A DNA stretch of 64,000 nucleotides from Neorhizobium galegae bv. orientalis str. HAMBI 540 (GCF_000731315.1 NZ_HG938353.1:1116001-1180000); one strand, 5' to 3'. Positions 46,327 to 57,622 are shown, counted from the stretch's first letter. Numbers and translations: made by a program. The notes: generated by a model from the letters alone, not told the origin.

Positions 46327-46403
46327 GCGGGTGTAGCTCAGTCGGTTAGAGTGCCGGCCTGTCACGCCGGAGGTCGCGGGTTCGAGCCCCGTCACTCGCG
46401 CCA
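46327..46403 (+). tRNA. tRNA-Asp (anticodon GTC), copy 2
   Basis: 77 nt, identical to copy 1 except for one D-loop base (GTCGG instead of GTTGG). It begins 71 bp after copy 1 with the same short leader ATGC before the acceptor stem. The two probably share a transcript. Confidence 0.97.
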
Positions 46404-46588
46404 TTCGCCACCCAGAAGAACATGCTTCCCGATACGATCCGGCCGCCACCGGTCCCTGATGGTCACGGTCTGAGGTTGTCGCTATGATACAGCCGCTGAT
46501 AATCGTTTGAACTGCTCCATTTTGGCGCAGGATGCGACATTCAAAAAGCTTGCGCCGGGGCTTCGGCTGCGCTAACCACGGCTTGTTG

Positions 46589-46617
46589 CAATGCACGTTC
46601 GCTTTGCCTGTGCATTG
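46589..46617 (+). promoter_or_regulatory. Inverted repeat upstream of nuoA
   Basis: CAATGCAC (46589-46596) and GTGCATTG (46610-46617) form a perfect 8-bp inverted repeat with a 13-nt spacer, 50 bp upstream of nuoA. It could be a regulator site or a leader hairpin. Confidence 0.35.
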
Positions 46618-46667
46618 ATATTCAGGCGTCGTCTCCCGACGCTTCAGGCAAGCTGGGATCGAATACA

Positions 46668-47033
46668 ATGAGTGAACTCCTCACTTCCTATATCCCGATC
46701 GCGATTTTCATCGGCATTTCCCTGGTGATCGGCATCGCGCTTCTGGTTGCGCCGTTCGCCGTCGCCTACAAGGCGCCCGATTCGGAAAAGCTTTCGGCTT
46801 ACGAATGCGGCTTCAATGCCTTCGACGACGCGCGCATGAAGTTCGACATTCGCTTCTACCTGGTCTCGATCCTCTTCATCATCTTCGACCTCGAAGTGGC
46901 CTTCCTTTTCCCGTGGGCGGTATCGTTCGGTGCGATTGGCTGGTTCGGCTTCTGGTCGATGATGGTATTCCTCGCCGTTCTGACGATCGGCTTCATATAT
47001 GAATGGAAGAAAGGAGCGCTGGAATGGGAGTAG
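46668..47033 (+). CDS. nuoA: NADH-quinone oxidoreductase subunit A
   Basis: 121-residue membrane subunit of complex I with three membrane helices ([22 protein letters not shown], in part; [23 protein letters not shown], in part; [20 protein letters not shown]). The loop [23 protein letters not shown] (in part) contains the conserved Cys-Gly-x-x-x-x-x-x-x-A-R segment near the quinone site. It is the first gene of the 14-subunit operon. The nuoB start lies 10 bp inside its end. Confidence 0.96.
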   Translation: MSELLTSYIPIAIFIGISLVIGIALLVAPFAVAYKAPDSEKLSAYECGFNAFDDARMKFDIRFYLVSILFIIFDLEVAFLFPWAVSFGAIGWFGFWSMMVFLAVLTIGFIYEWKKGALEWE

Positions 47034-47605
47034 TCGACAACGGCAGCACTCTCGTCGCGCCGCAACCCAAGGGCATTATCGATCCGAATACCGGCAAGCC
47101 CATCGGTAGCGACGACGCGTTCTTCGGCGAGATCAACAATGAGCTCGCCGACAAGGGTTTTCTCGTCACCTCCACGGACGAGCTGATCACCTGGGCCCGC
47201 ACGGGCTCGTTGATGTGGATGACATTCGGCCTCGCCTGCTGTGCGGTCGAGATGATGCAGCTTTCGATGCCGCGTTATGACGTCGAGCGCTTCGGTTTTG
47301 CGCCTCGCGCCTCGCCGCGCCAGTCGGACGTGATGATCGTCGCCGGCACGTTGACCAACAAGATGGCGCCGGCACTCCGCAAGGTCTACGACCAGATGCC
47401 GGAGCCGCGTTACGTCATTTCGATGGGTTCCTGCGCCAATGGCGGCGGTTATTACCACTATTCCTACTCGGTGGTGCGTGGCTGCGATCGCGTCGTGCCG
47501 ATCGACATCTATGTTCCGGGCTGTCCCCCCACGGCGGAGGCACTGCTCTACGGCGTGCTTCTGCTGCAGAAGAAGATCCGGCGGACCGGCACGATCGAGC
47601 GCTGA
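47024..47605 (+). CDS. nuoB: NADH-quinone oxidoreductase subunit B
   Basis: 193-residue peripheral subunit carrying cluster N2, the last iron-sulfur centre before quinone. The four ligands are in [12 protein letters not shown] (tandem Cys-Cys), [12 protein letters not shown] and [11 protein letters not shown]. The start at 47024 overlaps the end of nuoA. The first 30 residues are the usual variable extension. Length is typical of alphaproteobacteria. Confidence 0.97.
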   Translation: MGVVDNGSTLVAPQPKGIIDPNTGKPIGSDDAFFGEINNELADKGFLVTSTDELITWARTGSLMWMTFGLACCAVEMMQLSMPRYDVERFGFAPRASPRQSDVMIVAGTLTNKMAPALRKVYDQMPEPRYVISMGSCANGGGYYHYSYSVVRGCDRVVPIDIYVPGCPPTAEALLYGVLLLQKKIRRTGTIER

Positions 47606-47637
47606 GGGCCAGAGGCCAAGGGTAATTGGACAAGATC

Positions 47638-48240
47638 ATGAGTGAAGCCCTGAACGAGCTTTCGACCTACATTCGCGAAGCGCGTGCGTCCCTCGTGGCG
47701 GATGCGCAGATCGCCTATGGCGAACTGACGCTGACGGCGACCGCGGAAAACCTGCTGCCGCTGCTGACCTTCCTGCGCGACGACGTGCAGTGCGGGTTCA
47801 TCAGCTTCATCGACATCTGCGGAGTGGACTATCCGGCACGCGAAAAGCGTTTCGACGTCGTCTATCACCTTCTGTCGCCGCGCCAGAACCAGCGTATCCG
47901 CGTCAAGGTCGCGACCGCCGAGGACGAGCCTGTTCCGTCTGCCTGCCCGGTCTATCCGGGCGCCGACTGGTTCGAGCGCGAAGCCTGGGACATGTACGGC
48001 ATCCTGTTCACCGGCCATCCGGACCTGCGCCGCATCCTGACCGACTACGGTTTCGAAGGCCATCCGCTGCGCAAGGATTTCCCGACCACCGGTTTCGTCG
48101 AGGTCCGTTACGACGACAACGCCAAGCGCGTCGTCTACGAACCCGTCGAACTGCGCCAGGAATTCCGCAATTTCGATTTCCTCTCTCCTTGGGAAGGCAC
48201 GGACTACGTCCTCCCCGGGGATGAAAAGGCCAAAGCCTAA
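47638..48240 (+). CDS. nuoC: NADH-quinone oxidoreductase subunit C
   Basis: 200-residue peripheral (30-kDa) subunit at the quinone-module interface. [20 protein letters not shown] and [25 protein letters not shown] (in part) carry the family signature E-R-E-x-x-D-M-[FY]-G. The ATG at 47638 is used; an in-frame TTG at 47626 would add four residues. Separate nuoC and nuoD genes are the alphaproteobacterial state; E. coli has them fused. Confidence 0.95.
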   Translation: MSEALNELSTYIREARASLVADAQIAYGELTLTATAENLLPLLTFLRDDVQCGFISFIDICGVDYPAREKRFDVVYHLLSPRQNQRIRVKVATAEDEPVPSACPVYPGADWFEREAWDMYGILFTGHPDLRRILTDYGFEGHPLRKDFPTTGFVEVRYDDNAKRVVYEPVELRQEFRNFDFLSPWEGTDYVLPGDEKAKA

Positions 48241-48317
48241 GACCGGCGCATCCGCGCCAGCCGAATGCACGTCTTTCCCGCCCGGTGCGATCCGCCGCCC
48301 GGCATGGAGCAAGCAGT

Positions 48318-49508
48318 ATGACCGAACACAACGTCCGCAACTTCAACATCAATTTCGGACCGCAGCATCCGGCGGCGCATGGCGTGTTGCGCCTTGTGCT
48401 GGAGCTTGATGGCGAAATCGTGGAGCGCGTCGATCCGCATATCGGCCTGCTTCACCGCGGCACCGAGAAGCTGATCGAGACCAAGACCTATCTGCAGGCC
48501 ATTCCCTACTTCGACCGCCTCGATTACGTGGCGCCGATGAACCAGGAGCATGCGTTTGCGCTTGCCGTCGAAAAGCTCCTGGATATCCAGATCCCGATCC
48601 GCGGCCAGCTGATCCGCGTTCTCTATTCGGAAATCGGCCGCATCCTCTCGCATCTTCTCAACGTCACCACGCAGGCGATGGACGTCGGCGCGCTGACGCC
48701 GCCGCTCTGGGGTTTCGAAGAGCGCGAAAAGCTGATGGTGTTCTATGAGCGCGCCTCGGGCTCGCGCATGCATGCGGCCTATTTTCGTCCGGGCGGCGTC
48801 CATCAGGATCTGCCGCCGGAACTGGTCGAGGATATCGGCATCTGGTGCGATGAATTCCCGGCAAAGCTCGACGACATCGATGAGTTGCTGACCGGCAACC
48901 GCATCTTCAAGCAGCGCAACGTCGATATCGGCGTCGTCAAGCTCGAGGACGCCTGGGCCTGGGGCTTTTCCGGCGTCATGGTCCGCGGTTCGGGCGCTGC
49001 CTGGGACCTGCGCCGCGCGCAGCCCTACGAATGCTATTCGGACATGGAATTCGACATCCCGATCGGCAAGAACGGCGACTGCTACGACCGTTACCTGATC
49101 CGCATGATCGAGATGCGCGAGTCGGTGAAGATCATGAAGCAGTGCGTCAACCGTCTGCTTGGCGACGCCAGGACCGGGCCGTTCTCGTCTACGGACGGCA
49201 AGGTCGTGCCGCCGAAGCGCGGCGAGATGAAGCGGTCAATGGAAGCGCTGATCCATCATTTCAAACTTTATACCGAAGGCTATCATGTGCCGGCCGGCGA
49301 GGTTTATGCGGCGGTCGAAGCCCCGAAGGGCGAGTTCGGCGTCTTCCTGGTCGCCGACGGCACCAACAAGCCCTATCGCTGCAAGATCCGCGCTCCGGGT
49401 TACGCCCATCTCCAGGCCATGGATTTCATCTGTCGGGGACACCAGCTGGCCGACGTTTCGGCGGTGCTTGGCTCGATCGACATCGTCTTCGGCGAGGTGG
49501 ACCGTTGA
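48318..49508 (+). CDS. nuoD: NADH-quinone oxidoreductase subunit D
   Basis: 396-residue (49-kDa) subunit that forms most of the quinone-binding cavity with Nuo[20 protein letters not shown] at the start and [16 protein letters not shown] are the hallmark motifs. [18 protein letters not shown] and [18 protein letters not shown] follow in order. The start at 48318 (MTEHNVRN) is preferred over the frame's earlier ATG. It overlaps the following small ORF by 1 bp. Confidence 0.97.
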   Translation: MTEHNVRNFNINFGPQHPAAHGVLRLVLELDGEIVERVDPHIGLLHRGTEKLIETKTYLQAIPYFDRLDYVAPMNQEHAFALAVEKLLDIQIPIRGQLIRVLYSEIGRILSHLLNVTTQAMDVGALTPPLWGFEEREKLMVFYERASGSRMHAAYFRPGGVHQDLPPELVEDIGIWCDEFPAKLDDIDELLTGNRIFKQRNVDIGVVKLEDAWAWGFSGVMVRGSGAAWDLRRAQPYECYSDMEFDIPIGKNGDCYDRYLIRMIEMRESVKIMKQCVNRLLGDARTGPFSSTDGKVVPPKRGEMKRSMEALIHHFKLYTEGYHVPAGEVYAAVEAPKGEFGVFLVADGTNKPYRCKIRAPGYAHLQAMDFICRGHQLADVSAVLGSIDIVFGEVDR

Positions 49509-49765
49509 TGCTCCGCGCTGTCGTTTTCGCTGCGGTTATCTCTGTCGCCCCTGTTGCGCTCGCGCAGCAGGCGCAGACGGATGGCGCGATTTCGACGCAA
49601 GCCGGCGGATCGAAATCGATGCGCGATCTCCTGTCCGAAGGATATGAGATCAAGACCTCCGTTCCCAGTGGAACAAAGTTCATAGTGTTCATGCAGAAAG
49701 ACAAGTCTGCCTATGCCTGCGAGTTCGTGTCGCTCACGAAATCGCGGTGTGGATCCATAAACTGA
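49508..49765 (+). CDS. Small exported protein encoded inside the nuo operon
   Basis: 85 residues, not a known complex I subunit. A signal peptide is clear: [21 protein letters not shown]. The mature part (about 66 residues) is hydrophilic with two cysteines (YACEFVS and SRCGSIN) that could pair in the periplasm. [19 protein letters not shown] is a recognisable block, also seen in small secreted rhizobial proteins. It uses the TGATG overlap with nuoD and lies 16 bp before nuoE, so it must be expressed with the operon. Confidence 0.7.
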   Translation: MLRAVVFAAVISVAPVALAQQAQTDGAISTQAGGSKSMRDLLSEGYEIKTSVPSGTKFIVFMQKDKSAYACEFVSLTKSRCGSIN

Positions 49766-49781
49766 TAAGGCGTGGAAAAGA

Positions 49782-50723
49782 ATGTCCGTTCGTCGATTAG
49801 CCGAAGACCAGGTGCAGCCGGCAATTTTCGCCTTCAATGACGAGAATTCCGTCTGGGCCGAGGCAACGATCAGGAAATATCCGGCAGGCCGGCAGCAATC
49901 GGCTGTCATCCCGCTTCTGATGCGTGCACAGGAACAGGATGGCTGGGTGACCCGCGCGGCGATCGAGTTCGTCGCAAACAAGCTCGATATGCCCTATATC
50001 CGCGTCCTCGAAGTCGCGACTTTCTACACCCAGTTCCAGCTGAAGCCGGTCGGCACCCGCGCCCATATCCAGGTCTGCGGCACCACGCCCTGCATGCTGC
50101 GCGGCGCGGAAGACCTGATGAAAGTCTGTCAGCACAAGATCCATCACGATCCGTTCGCGCTGAATGCCGAGGGCACGTTGTCGTGGGAAGAGGTCGAGTG
50201 TCAGGGCGCATGCGTCAACGCACCGATGGTCATCATCTTCAAGGATGCCTATGAGGACCTGACGCCGCAGCGTCTCGAGGAGATCATCGACGCTTTCGAA
50301 GCCGGCAAGGGCCATGAGATCAAGCCCGGCCCGCAGATCGACCGCATCTTCTCGGCCCCCGAGGGTGGTCCGCAGACGTTGAACGACGAGATCAAGCCGG
50401 TCCGCACCAACCTCGACCCGCATCCGAGCGCTGAAGAGGCCGCTGCCGCGGCAAGCATTCCTCCGGCGGAAGCCGCTCGCCCGAAGGACACGGCGCCGGA
50501 GACGGACCCGAAACTGAAGACCCCTGCCACCGCCCCGGCGGCTGCCGCCGCGAATGCCAAGGCCGCGGAGAAGCAGCCGCTTTCGGCGACCGCGAAGAGC
50601 AAACCGGCTCCGAAGACGCCAGGCAGTGCAGCGGAAGGCGCGCCGCCGGAACCGGGTGCGGTCTCCGGCGACTTGAAGCCGAAGCGCGCACGGCGCAAGA
50701 CCACGACTGAAGGTGAGTCGTGA
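49782..50723 (+). CDS. nuoE: NADH-quinone oxidoreductase subunit E with long C-terminal tail
   Basis: 313 residues against about 165 for E. coli NuoE. The conserved part (residues 1-185) carries the [2Fe-2S] ligands Cys99, Cys104, Cys140 and Cys144 (CGTTPC and CQGAC). From about residue 205 the tail is low-complexity, rich in Ala, Pro and Lys, ending in a basic [10 protein letters not shown] stretch. Alphaproteobacterial NuoE is often extended. It works with NuoF and NuoG in the NADH-oxidising module. GTGGAAAAGA precedes the start. Confidence 0.94.
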   Translation: MSVRRLAEDQVQPAIFAFNDENSVWAEATIRKYPAGRQQSAVIPLLMRAQEQDGWVTRAAIEFVANKLDMPYIRVLEVATFYTQFQLKPVGTRAHIQVCGTTPCMLRGAEDLMKVCQHKIHHDPFALNAEGTLSWEEVECQGACVNAPMVIIFKDAYEDLTPQRLEEIIDAFEAGKGHEIKPGPQIDRIFSAPEGGPQTLNDEIKPVRTNLDPHPSAEEAAAAASIPPAEAARPKDTAPETDPKLKTPATAPAAAAANAKAAEKQPLSATAKSKPAPKTPGSAAEGAPPEPGAVSGDLKPKRARRKTTTEGES

Positions 50724-50812
50724 CATTTGAGAATTTGTGTGCGGCCTTTGAAAAAGGCTGCAATATATCGACTGACAACCGGCTTAATCGCGACGGACTT
50801 GTGGAATAGATC

Positions 50813-52117
50813 ATGTTGAAAGATCAGGATCGCATCTTTACCAATATCTACGGCCTCAAGGACAAGTCCCTGAAAGGCGCGATGAGTCGCGGCCATTGGG
50901 ATGGCACCAAGGAGATCATCGAGAAGGGCCGGGACTGGATCATCAACGAGATGAAGGCTTCGGGCCTTCGCGGCCGCGGTGGCGCAGGCTTCCCGACCGG
51001 TCTCAAATGGTCCTTCATGCCGAAGGAATCGGATGGCCGTCCGCATTACCTCGTGGTCAATGCCGACGAATCCGAGCCCGGTACCTGCAAGGACCGCGAA
51101 ATCATGCGCCACGATCCGCATACGCTGATCGAAGGCTGCGTCATCGCCGGTTTCGCCATGGGTGCCAACACGGCCTACATCTATGTGCGCGGCGAATACA
51201 TGCGCGAGCGCGAAGCGCTGCAGGCGGCGATCGACGAGTGTTATGATTTCGGCCTGCTCGGCGGCAACAACAAGCTCGGCTGGGATTTCGACATCTACGT
51301 CCACCACGGCGCCGGCGCCTATATCTGCGGCGAAGAAACCGCGTTGCTCGAAAGCCTCGAAGGCAAGAAGGGCCAGCCGCGCCTTAAACCCCCGTTCCCG
51401 GCCAACATGGGCCTCTACGGCTGCCCGACGACGGTCAACAACGTCGAATCGATCGCGGTTGCCCCAACCATCCTGCGCCGTGGCGCCGGCTGGTTCTCGT
51501 CCATGGGCCGCCCGAACAATGTCGGCACCAAGCTGTTCATGCTCTCCGGTCACGTCAACAAGCCGTGCACCGTCGAAGAAGTGATGGGCATCACCTTTCG
51601 CGAGCTGGTCGACAAGCATGCCGGCGGCATCCGCGGCGGCTGGGACAATCTGCTGGCAGTCATTCCGGGCGGCGCATCCTGCCCGATCGTGCCGGCCAAG
51701 GACATCATGGACTGCCAGATGGATTTCGACGGCCTGCGCGCCGTCGGCTCCTCCTTCGGCACCGCCGGCGCCATCGTCATGGACAAGTCGACCGACGTCA
51801 TCAAGGCGATCGCCCGCATCTCGGCCTTCTTCAAGCACGAGAGCTGCGGCCAGTGCACGCCGTGCCGCGAAGGCACCGGCTGGATGTGGCGGGTGCTGGA
51901 GCGCATGGTCAAGGGCAATGCCCAGAAGCGCGAAATCGACATGCTGTTCCAGGTGACCAAGCAGATCGAGGGCCACACCATCTGCGCGCTCGGCGATGCG
52001 GCGGCCTGGCCTGTCCAGGGCCTGATCCGGCATTTCCGTCCGGAGATCGAAGCGCGTATCGACCAATATACCCGAAACGCGACGGCGCATGGCGCCGTCC
52101 TGGAAGCTGCGGAGTAG
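50813..52117 (+). CDS. nuoF: NADH-quinone oxidoreductase subunit F
   Basis: 434-residue subunit that binds NADH and FMN and carries cluster N3. [17 protein letters not shown] is the NADH/FMN loop, with [20 protein letters not shown] (20 residues) and [19 protein letters not shown] next. Three Cys of N3 are in [13 protein letters not shown] and the fourth in HTICALGDA. The start is 89 bp after nuoE, the largest gap in the front half of the operon. Confidence 0.97.
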   Translation: MLKDQDRIFTNIYGLKDKSLKGAMSRGHWDGTKEIIEKGRDWIINEMKASGLRGRGGAGFPTGLKWSFMPKESDGRPHYLVVNADESEPGTCKDREIMRHDPHTLIEGCVIAGFAMGANTAYIYVRGEYMREREALQAAIDECYDFGLLGGNNKLGWDFDIYVHHGAGAYICGEETALLESLEGKKGQPRLKPPFPANMGLYGCPTTVNNVESIAVAPTILRRGAGWFSSMGRPNNVGTKLFMLSGHVNKPCTVEEVMGITFRELVDKHAGGIRGGWDNLLAVIPGGASCPIVPAKDIMDCQMDFDGLRAVGSSFGTAGAIVMDKSTDVIKAIARISAFFKHESCGQCTPCREGTGWMWRVLERMVKGNAQKREIDMLFQVTKQIEGHTICALGDAAAWPVQGLIRHFRPEIEARIDQYTRNATAHGAVLEAAE

Positions 52118-52121
52118 CCAC

Positions 52122-52781
52122 GTGACGAAGTCGGGCAAAGAGCATGAACGGGAGGCGACGGATCGTCCGGCGCTCGATCCAGCGCGCATGCCCGATTTTT
52201 CCGAGGCGATGAAGCTCAATCCGCTGATGGCGAACATGGCTGCCGCAACCGCGATCGGCTTTGGCATCGCCACCCAGATGGCTGGCGTCTTCTTCGGCGC
52301 GCTGCAGGGCGCGATGGAAGCAGGTGGCCGCCAGAAAGCCGCAGATCCAAATCCGGCTGAGGCGTCGCCGATTGCGGAAACTCCGGCCCCTGCGGGAGCG
52401 TCGGCGGCTGCAGAACCGGTCGTCGCCAAGCCGAAGGCGCTTCGCAAGGCAGCAGCTCCGGTTCTCAAGGCGGCGCCGGTTGCCGAACCAGTCAAAAAGC
52501 CGGCCGCCAAGGCCGCTCCGAAGGATTCGGTCAAGCAGCCGGTCTCGGTAAAGCCGGCGAAGGCGAAGACGGCCAAGGCACCTGCGGGCGGCGACCTGAA
52601 GCAGATTTCGGGCATCGGTCCGAAGCTGGCGGAAGTGCTGAACGGCCTGGGCGTAACGAGCCTTGCGCAGGTTGCGGCCTGGAACGAGGCCGATATCGCC
52701 CGCTTCGACAAGGAATTGGGTTTCGAGGGACGCATCAGCCGCGACGACTGGGTCGGCCAGGCGAAAGCTCTGTTGAAATAA
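52122..52781 (+). CDS. Helix-hairpin-helix protein encoded between nuoF and nuoG
   Basis: 219 residues from a GTG start 4 bp after the nuoF stop. An N-terminal hydrophobic stretch (MAAATAIGFGIATQMAGVFFGAL, partly quoted, residues 39-61) could associate with a membrane. A long Ala/Pro/Lys-rich linker (residues about 75-155) resembles the NuoE tail. The last 60 residues form a helix-hairpin-helix domain: LKQISGIGPKLAEVLNGLGV, then WNEADIARFDKELGF. In some alphaproteobacteria (Rhodobacter) the extended NuoE carries a comparable domain. It is not a standard complex I subunit. Its function is unknown; an assembly or accessory role is inferred. Confidence 0.8.
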   Translation: MTKSGKEHEREATDRPALDPARMPDFSEAMKLNPLMANMAAATAIGFGIATQMAGVFFGALQGAMEAGGRQKAADPNPAEASPIAETPAPAGASAAAEPVVAKPKALRKAAAPVLKAAPVAEPVKKPAAKAAPKDSVKQPVSVKPAKAKTAKAPAGGDLKQISGIGPKLAEVLNGLGVTSLAQVAAWNEADIARFDKELGFEGRISRDDWVGQAKALLK

Positions 52782-52851
52782 AAGAATATGTCCCCGAGTC
52801 GCCTGACCCCCAGGAGACCCAAAGGATGGAACTAAGGACGTAAGTGAGACG

Positions 52852-54933
52852 ATGGTTAAGCTGAAGGTTGACGGCAAAGAGGTCGAAGTTCCGGATCATT
52901 TCACGCTGCTTCAGGCATGCGAGGAAGCCGGCGCCGAGGTCCCGCGCTTTTGTTTCCACGAACGTCTTTCGGTCGCCGGCAATTGCCGCATGTGCTTGAT
53001 CGAAGTGAAGGGTGGACCGCCGAAGCCGGCAGCCTCCTGCGCCATGGGCGTGCGCGATGTCCGCGGCGGACCGAACGGCGAGCTGCCGGAAATCTTCACC
53101 AACACGCCGATGGTCAAGAAGGCTCGCGAAGGCGTGATGGAATTCCTGCTGATCAACCATCCGCTGGATTGCCCGATCTGCGACCAGGGCGGTGAGTGCG
53201 ACCTGCAGGACCAGGCGATGGCCTTCGGCATCGACAGTTCCCGCTACACGGAAAACAAGCGCGCCGTCGAAGACAAGTATATCGGCCCGCTGGTCAAGAC
53301 CGTGATGAACCGCTGCATCCACTGCACGCGCTGCGTCCGCTTCACCACCGAAGTCGGCGGCATTTCCGAACTCGGCCTGATCGGCCGCGGTGAGGATGCC
53401 GAGATCACCACCTATCTCGAAAGCGCGATGACTTCGGAGCTGCAGGGCAATGTCATCGACCTTTGCCCTGTCGGCGCTCTGACCTCGCGTCCCTTCGCCT
53501 TCACCGCCCGTCCGTGGGAGCTCAACAAGACCGAATCGATCGACGTCATGGATGCCGTCGGCTCGGCGATCCGCGTCGATACCCGTGGCCGCGAAGTGAT
53601 GCGCATCATGCCGCGCGTCAATGAGCAGGTGAACGAGGAATGGATCTCCGACAAGACCCGCTTCATCTGGGACGGCCTGAAGACCCAGCGCCTCGACCGG
53701 CCTTACGTCCGCAGGGACGGCCGCCTTCAGGCTGCCTCCTGGGGCGAAGCCTTCGGCGCCATCAAGGCTGCGGTTTCCGCAACGTCTGCTGCAAAGATCG
53801 GCGCGATCGCCGGCGATCTGGCTTCGGTCGAAGAAATGTATGCCCTGAAGGAACTGATCCGGTCGCTCGGATCGGAAAACCTCGACTGTCGCCAGGACGG
53901 GACGGCGCTTGATCCGTCGCTCGGCCGTGCAAGCTACATCTTCAACCCGACCATCGAAGGCATCGAACAGGCCGGCGCTCTGCTCCTGGTCGGCGCCAAT
54001 CCGCGCCTCGAGGCAGCCGTCCTCAACGCCCGCATCCGCAAGCGCTTCCGTCGCGGCAACTTCCCGATCGGCGTGATCGGCGAAGTCAGCGAACTGCGTT
54101 ACGTCTACGACTATCTCGGTGCCGGCGCTGAAACGCTCTCCGACCTCGCCTCCGGTTCGAACGGTTTTGCTGACAAGCTGCGCGCTGCCAAGAACCCGAT
54201 GATCATCATAGGGCAGGGGGCTCTCTCCCGTCCGGACGGTGCGGCGATCCTTAGCTCGGCCGCCCAGCTTGCCGGTTCGGTCGGCGCACTGACCGACGAG
54301 TGGAACGGCTTTGCCGTGCTCCACACTGCTGCTGCCCGCGTTGGCGGCCTCGACCTCGGCTTCGTGCCGGGTGCGAACGGCATCAATGCCAGCGCCCAGC
54401 TGGCCGGCATGGACGTTCTCTTCCTGCTCGGTGCCGACGAACTCGACTTCTCGAAGAAGGGCGCCAAGTTCACGGTCTATATCGGCAGCCACGGCGATGC
54501 CGGCGCGCACAATGCCGACGTCATCCTGCCGGGTGCGGCCTATACCGAAAAGTCCGGCACCTGGGTCAATACCGAAGGCCGCGTCCAGATGGGCAACCGC
54601 GCCGGCTTCGCGCCCGGCGAGGCTCGCGAAGACTGGGCGATCATCCGCGCGCTCTCCGACGTGCTCGGCAAGAAGCTGCCCTTCGATTCGCTGCAGGCTC
54701 TGCGTGCGAAACTCTATGCGGACTACCCGCATTTCGCCGCTATCGACGCGATTGCGGCGGGCTCGGTCAACGAAATTGCCGCACTTGGCCAAAAAGCGGG
54801 TGGTATGACGAAGTCCGGGTTTGCGTCGCCGATCAAAGACTTCTATTTGACGAACCCGATCGCTCGCGCTTCGGCCGTCATGGCTGAATGCTCGGCATTG
54901 GCCCGCAACAATTTCCAGGCTGCGGCGGAGTAA
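52852..54933 (+). CDS. nuoG: NADH-quinone oxidoreductase subunit G
   Basis: 693-residue (75-kDa) subunit with several iron-sulfur clusters. The N-terminal ferredoxin-like [2Fe-2S] domain has [29 protein letters not shown] holds the next set. [10 protein letters not shown] with a distant CPVGAL carries a [4Fe-4S] cluster. The C-terminal half is the molybdopterin-oxidoreductase-like domain without cofactor residues ([20 protein letters not shown], 20 residues). Length is normal for alphaproteobacteria, shorter than the E. coli protein. Confidence 0.97.
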   Translation: MVKLKVDGKEVEVPDHFTLLQACEEAGAEVPRFCFHERLSVAGNCRMCLIEVKGGPPKPAASCAMGVRDVRGGPNGELPEIFTNTPMVKKAREGVMEFLLINHPLDCPICDQGGECDLQDQAMAFGIDSSRYTENKRAVEDKYIGPLVKTVMNRCIHCTRCVRFTTEVGGISELGLIGRGEDAEITTYLESAMTSELQGNVIDLCPVGALTSRPFAFTARPWELNKTESIDVMDAVGSAIRVDTRGREVMRIMPRVNEQVNEEWISDKTRFIWDGLKTQRLDRPYVRRDGRLQAASWGEAFGAIKAAVSATSAAKIGAIAGDLASVEEMYALKELIRSLGSENLDCRQDGTALDPSLGRASYIFNPTIEGIEQAGALLLVGANPRLEAAVLNARIRKRFRRGNFPIGVIGEVSELRYVYDYLGAGAETLSDLASGSNGFADKLRAAKNPMIIIGQGALSRPDGAAILSSAAQLAGSVGALTDEWNGFAVLHTAAARVGGLDLGFVPGANGINASAQLAGMDVLFLLGADELDFSKKGAKFTVYIGSHGDAGAHNADVILPGAAYTEKSGTWVNTEGRVQMGNRAGFAPGEAREDWAIIRALSDVLGKKLPFDSLQALRAKLYADYPHFAAIDAIAAGSVNEIAALGQKAGGMTKSGFASPIKDFYLTNPIARASAVMAECSALARNNFQAAAE

Positions 54934-54941
54934 TTTTGAAC

Positions 54942-55985
54942 ATGGATTCGTTCTTTTCCATCTACGTCTGGCCGGGCATCGTCATGGTCGCGCAGTCGCT
55001 GCTGCTGCTGGTCTGCCTGCTCGTCTTCATCGCCTATGTTCTGCTTGCCGACCGCAAAATCTGGGCAGCTGTCCAGCTGCGCCGCGGTCCGAACGTCGTC
55101 GGCCCCTTCGGCCTGTTCCAGTCCTTCGCCGACCTTCTGAAGTTCGTCTTCAAGGAGCCGGTCATTCCGGCTGGCGCCAACAAGGCCGTTTTCCTGCTCG
55201 CGCCGCTGGTTGCCGTGCTCCTGGCCCTGTCGACCTGGGCGGTGGTGCCGCTCGCGGACGGATGGGTGATCGCCAACATCAATGTCGGCATCCTCTATAT
55301 CTTTGCGATCTCCTCGCTCGAAGTCTACGGCATCATCATGGGTGGCTGGGCTTCGAACTCGAAATATCCGTTCCTCGGCGCGCTCCGTTCGGCGGCGCAG
55401 ATGGTCTCCTACGAAGTCTCGATCGGCTTCGTCATCGTCACGGTGCTCCTCTGCGTCGGCTCGCTGAACCTGACCGATATCGTCAATGCCCAGCATGACG
55501 GCCTCGGCACGAGAATGGGTCTGCCTGCTTCCTTCCTAGATTGGCACTGGCTGGCGCTGTTCCCGATGTTCGTGGTGTTCTTCATCTCGGCGCTCGCCGA
55601 AACCAACCGCCCGCCCTTCGATCTTCCCGAAGCGGAATCGGAACTGGTTGCCGGCTTCATGGTCGAATACGGCTCCTCGCCATACATGATGTTCATGCTT
55701 GGCGAATACGCAGCCGTCTGCCTGATGTGCGCGCTGACGACCATCCTGTTCCTCGGGGGCTGGCTGCCGCCGGTCGATATCTGGCTCCTCAACTGGGTAC
55801 CGGGCATCGTCTGGTTCATGCTGAAGTCGATGCTCGTCTTCTTCATGTTCGCCATGGTGAAGGCCTTCGTTCCGCGCTACCGTTACGACCAGCTCATGCG
55901 CCTTGGCTGGAAGATCTTCCTGCCGCTGTCGCTCGCCATGGTCGTCATTACCGCATTTGTGCTGAAGCTGGCGGGATGGGCATGA
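54942..55985 (+). CDS. nuoH: NADH-quinone oxidoreductase subunit H
   Basis: 347-residue membrane subunit that joins the hydrophilic and membrane arms and lines the quinone channel. [24 protein letters not shown] (in part) and [21 protein letters not shown] (in part) are the two diagnostic loops. Eight membrane helices are expected. The ATG at 54942 is chosen over an in-frame start in the end of nuoG. It lies 8 bp after the nuoG stop. Confidence 0.96.
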   Translation: MDSFFSIYVWPGIVMVAQSLLLLVCLLVFIAYVLLADRKIWAAVQLRRGPNVVGPFGLFQSFADLLKFVFKEPVIPAGANKAVFLLAPLVAVLLALSTWAVVPLADGWVIANINVGILYIFAISSLEVYGIIMGGWASNSKYPFLGALRSAAQMVSYEVSIGFVIVTVLLCVGSLNLTDIVNAQHDGLGTRMGLPASFLDWHWLALFPMFVVFFISALAETNRPPFDLPEAESELVAGFMVEYGSSPYMMFMLGEYAAVCLMCALTTILFLGGWLPPVDIWLLNWVPGIVWFMLKSMLVFFMFAMVKAFVPRYRYDQLMRLGWKIFLPLSLAMVVITAFVLKLAGWA

Positions 55986-56037
55986 TCATGATCGTGAACA
56001 TGTCCGTCCAAGCTTCCGGCATCATTGGAGAATAAAG

Positions 56038-56529
56038 ATGGCAAGTCTCGGCCAAGCCGTGAATTCGCTGTTCCTGAAGGAGTTCGTCGGGGCGTTCTTC
56101 CTGTCGATGCGCTACTTCTTCAAGCAGAAGGCGACGATCAACTATCCGTTCGAGAAGGGCCCGGTCTCCCCACGTTTCCGCGGCGAACATGCGCTGCGAC
56201 GCTACCCGAACGGCGAGGAACGCTGCATCGCCTGCAAGCTTTGCGAGGCGATCTGTCCAGCCCAGGCGATCACCATCGAGGCCGGCCCGCGCCGCAACGA
56301 CGGCACCCGCCGCACGGTGCGTTACGACATCGACATGGTGAAGTGCATCTATTGCGGCTTCTGCCAGGAAGCCTGCCCGGTTGATGCGATCGTCGAAGGC
56401 CCGAACTTCGAATTCGCCACCGAGACTCGCGAAGAACTCTATTTCGACAAGGCGCGGCTGCTGGAAAACGGCGACCGCTGGGAGCGCGAAATCGCTCGCA
56501 ACATGGCAATCGATGCGCCCTACCGCTAA
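56038..56529 (+). CDS. nuoI: NADH-quinone oxidoreductase subunit I
   Basis: 163-residue subunit with two [4Fe-4S] clusters (N6a, N6b) that passes electrons to NuoB. The two ferredoxin motifs are [15 protein letters not shown] and [31 protein letters not shown] precedes the first. GGAGAATAAAG is just upstream of the start. A 146-bp gap follows before nuoJ; it holds no gene. Confidence 0.97.
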   Translation: MASLGQAVNSLFLKEFVGAFFLSMRYFFKQKATINYPFEKGPVSPRFRGEHALRRYPNGEERCIACKLCEAICPAQAITIEAGPRRNDGTRRTVRYDIDMVKCIYCGFCQEACPVDAIVEGPNFEFATETREELYFDKARLLENGDRWEREIARNMAIDAPYR

Positions 56530-56675
56530 GGCGGGGTGATTTGTCCGGCGCTCCCCATTCAGCGGGCGGTGCGCCGGTGACATCTGGATGAAATACCCGG
56601 CGCCTATCACAAGCCCGGGTTTCGACGGGATGGGGTATTTGCCCCACGCCCGGTGAGGGACGAAAAGGCACCACG

Positions 56676-57290
56676 ATGGGTCTGCAGGCAATCTTCTTCT
56701 ATCTCTTCGCGTTCATCGCGGTGGCGTCGGCGTTCATGGTCATTTCGGCCAAGAACCCGGTGCACTCGGTGCTGTTCCTCATCCTGGTCTTCTTCAACGC
56801 AGCCGGCCTCTTCCTGCTGACGGGCGCCGAATTCCTGGCGATGATCCTGCTGGTCGTCTATATCGGCGCGGTCGCGGTCCTCTTCCTCTTCGTCGTCATG
56901 ATGCTCGACATCGATTTTGCGGAACTGCGCTCCGGCGTGCTGCAATATGCGCCGATCGGCATGCTGGTCGGTCTGGTCGTCGCAGCCGAGCTGGTCGTCG
57001 TCATCGGCGGCAGCGTGCTGACGCCGGAAGCGGCGAAATCGATCACCATGCCGATCCCGAACCCGGCAACCCGCACCAACACGGCCGCCCTCGGCGACGT
57101 GCTCTATACGAATTACGTCTACTTCTTCCAGATCGCCGGCCTGGTGCTTCTGGTGGCCATGATCGGCGCGATCGTGCTGACCTTGCGTCACCGCACCAAC
57201 ATCAAGCGTCAGGACATATCCCAGCAGGTGGCCCGCACGCCCGCGACCGCTGTCGAAGTGGTCAAGGTCAAGCCGGGCCAGGGCGTCTGA
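56676..57290 (+). CDS. nuoJ: NADH-quinone oxidoreductase subunit J
   Basis: 204-residue membrane subunit with five helices. [18 protein letters not shown] and [25 protein letters not shown] (in part) include the conserved segment with the pi-bulge helix. The C-terminal tail ([20 protein letters not shown]) is hydrophilic. It lies 23 bp before nuoK. Confidence 0.94.
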   Translation: MGLQAIFFYLFAFIAVASAFMVISAKNPVHSVLFLILVFFNAAGLFLLTGAEFLAMILLVVYIGAVAVLFLFVVMMLDIDFAELRSGVLQYAPIGMLVGLVVAAELVVVIGGSVLTPEAAKSITMPIPNPATRTNTAALGDVLYTNYVYFFQIAGLVLLVAMIGAIVLTLRHRTNIKRQDISQQVARTPATAVEVVKVKPGQGV

Positions 57291-57313
57291 GGCGGGAACA
57301 AGGAACAAGAAAA

Positions 57314-57622
57314 ATGGAAATCGGACTTTCCCATTACCTCACGGTCAGCGCCATCCTCTTCACGCTCGGCGTTTTCGGCATCTTCCTGAACCGCAAGAAC
57401 GTCATCATCATCCTGATGTCGGTGGAGCTTATCCTGCTCTCGGTCAACCTGAACATGGTGGCCTTCTCCTCCTTCCTGAACGACATCGTCGGCCAGGTCT
57501 TCGCATTGTTCATTCTGACCGTGGCGGCCGCCGAAGCGGCCATCGGTCTTGCAATTCTCGTCGTCTTCTACCGCAACCGCGGTTCGATCGCCGTCGAAGA
57601 CGTCAATATGATGAAGGGCTGA
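57314..57622 (+). CDS. nuoK: NADH-quinone oxidoreductase subunit K
   Basis: 102-residue membrane subunit with three helices. The conserved acidic residues lie in [13 protein letters not shown] and [12 protein letters not shown], where Glu takes part in the proton-transfer axis. Length is exactly that of the family (about 100). GGAACAAGAAAA precedes the start. It overlaps nothing and is 7 bp before nuoL. Confidence 0.96.
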   Translation: MEIGLSHYLTVSAILFTLGVFGIFLNRKNVIIILMSVELILLSVNLNMVAFSSFLNDIVGQVFALFILTVAAAEAAIGLAILVVFYRNRGSIAVEDVNMMKG

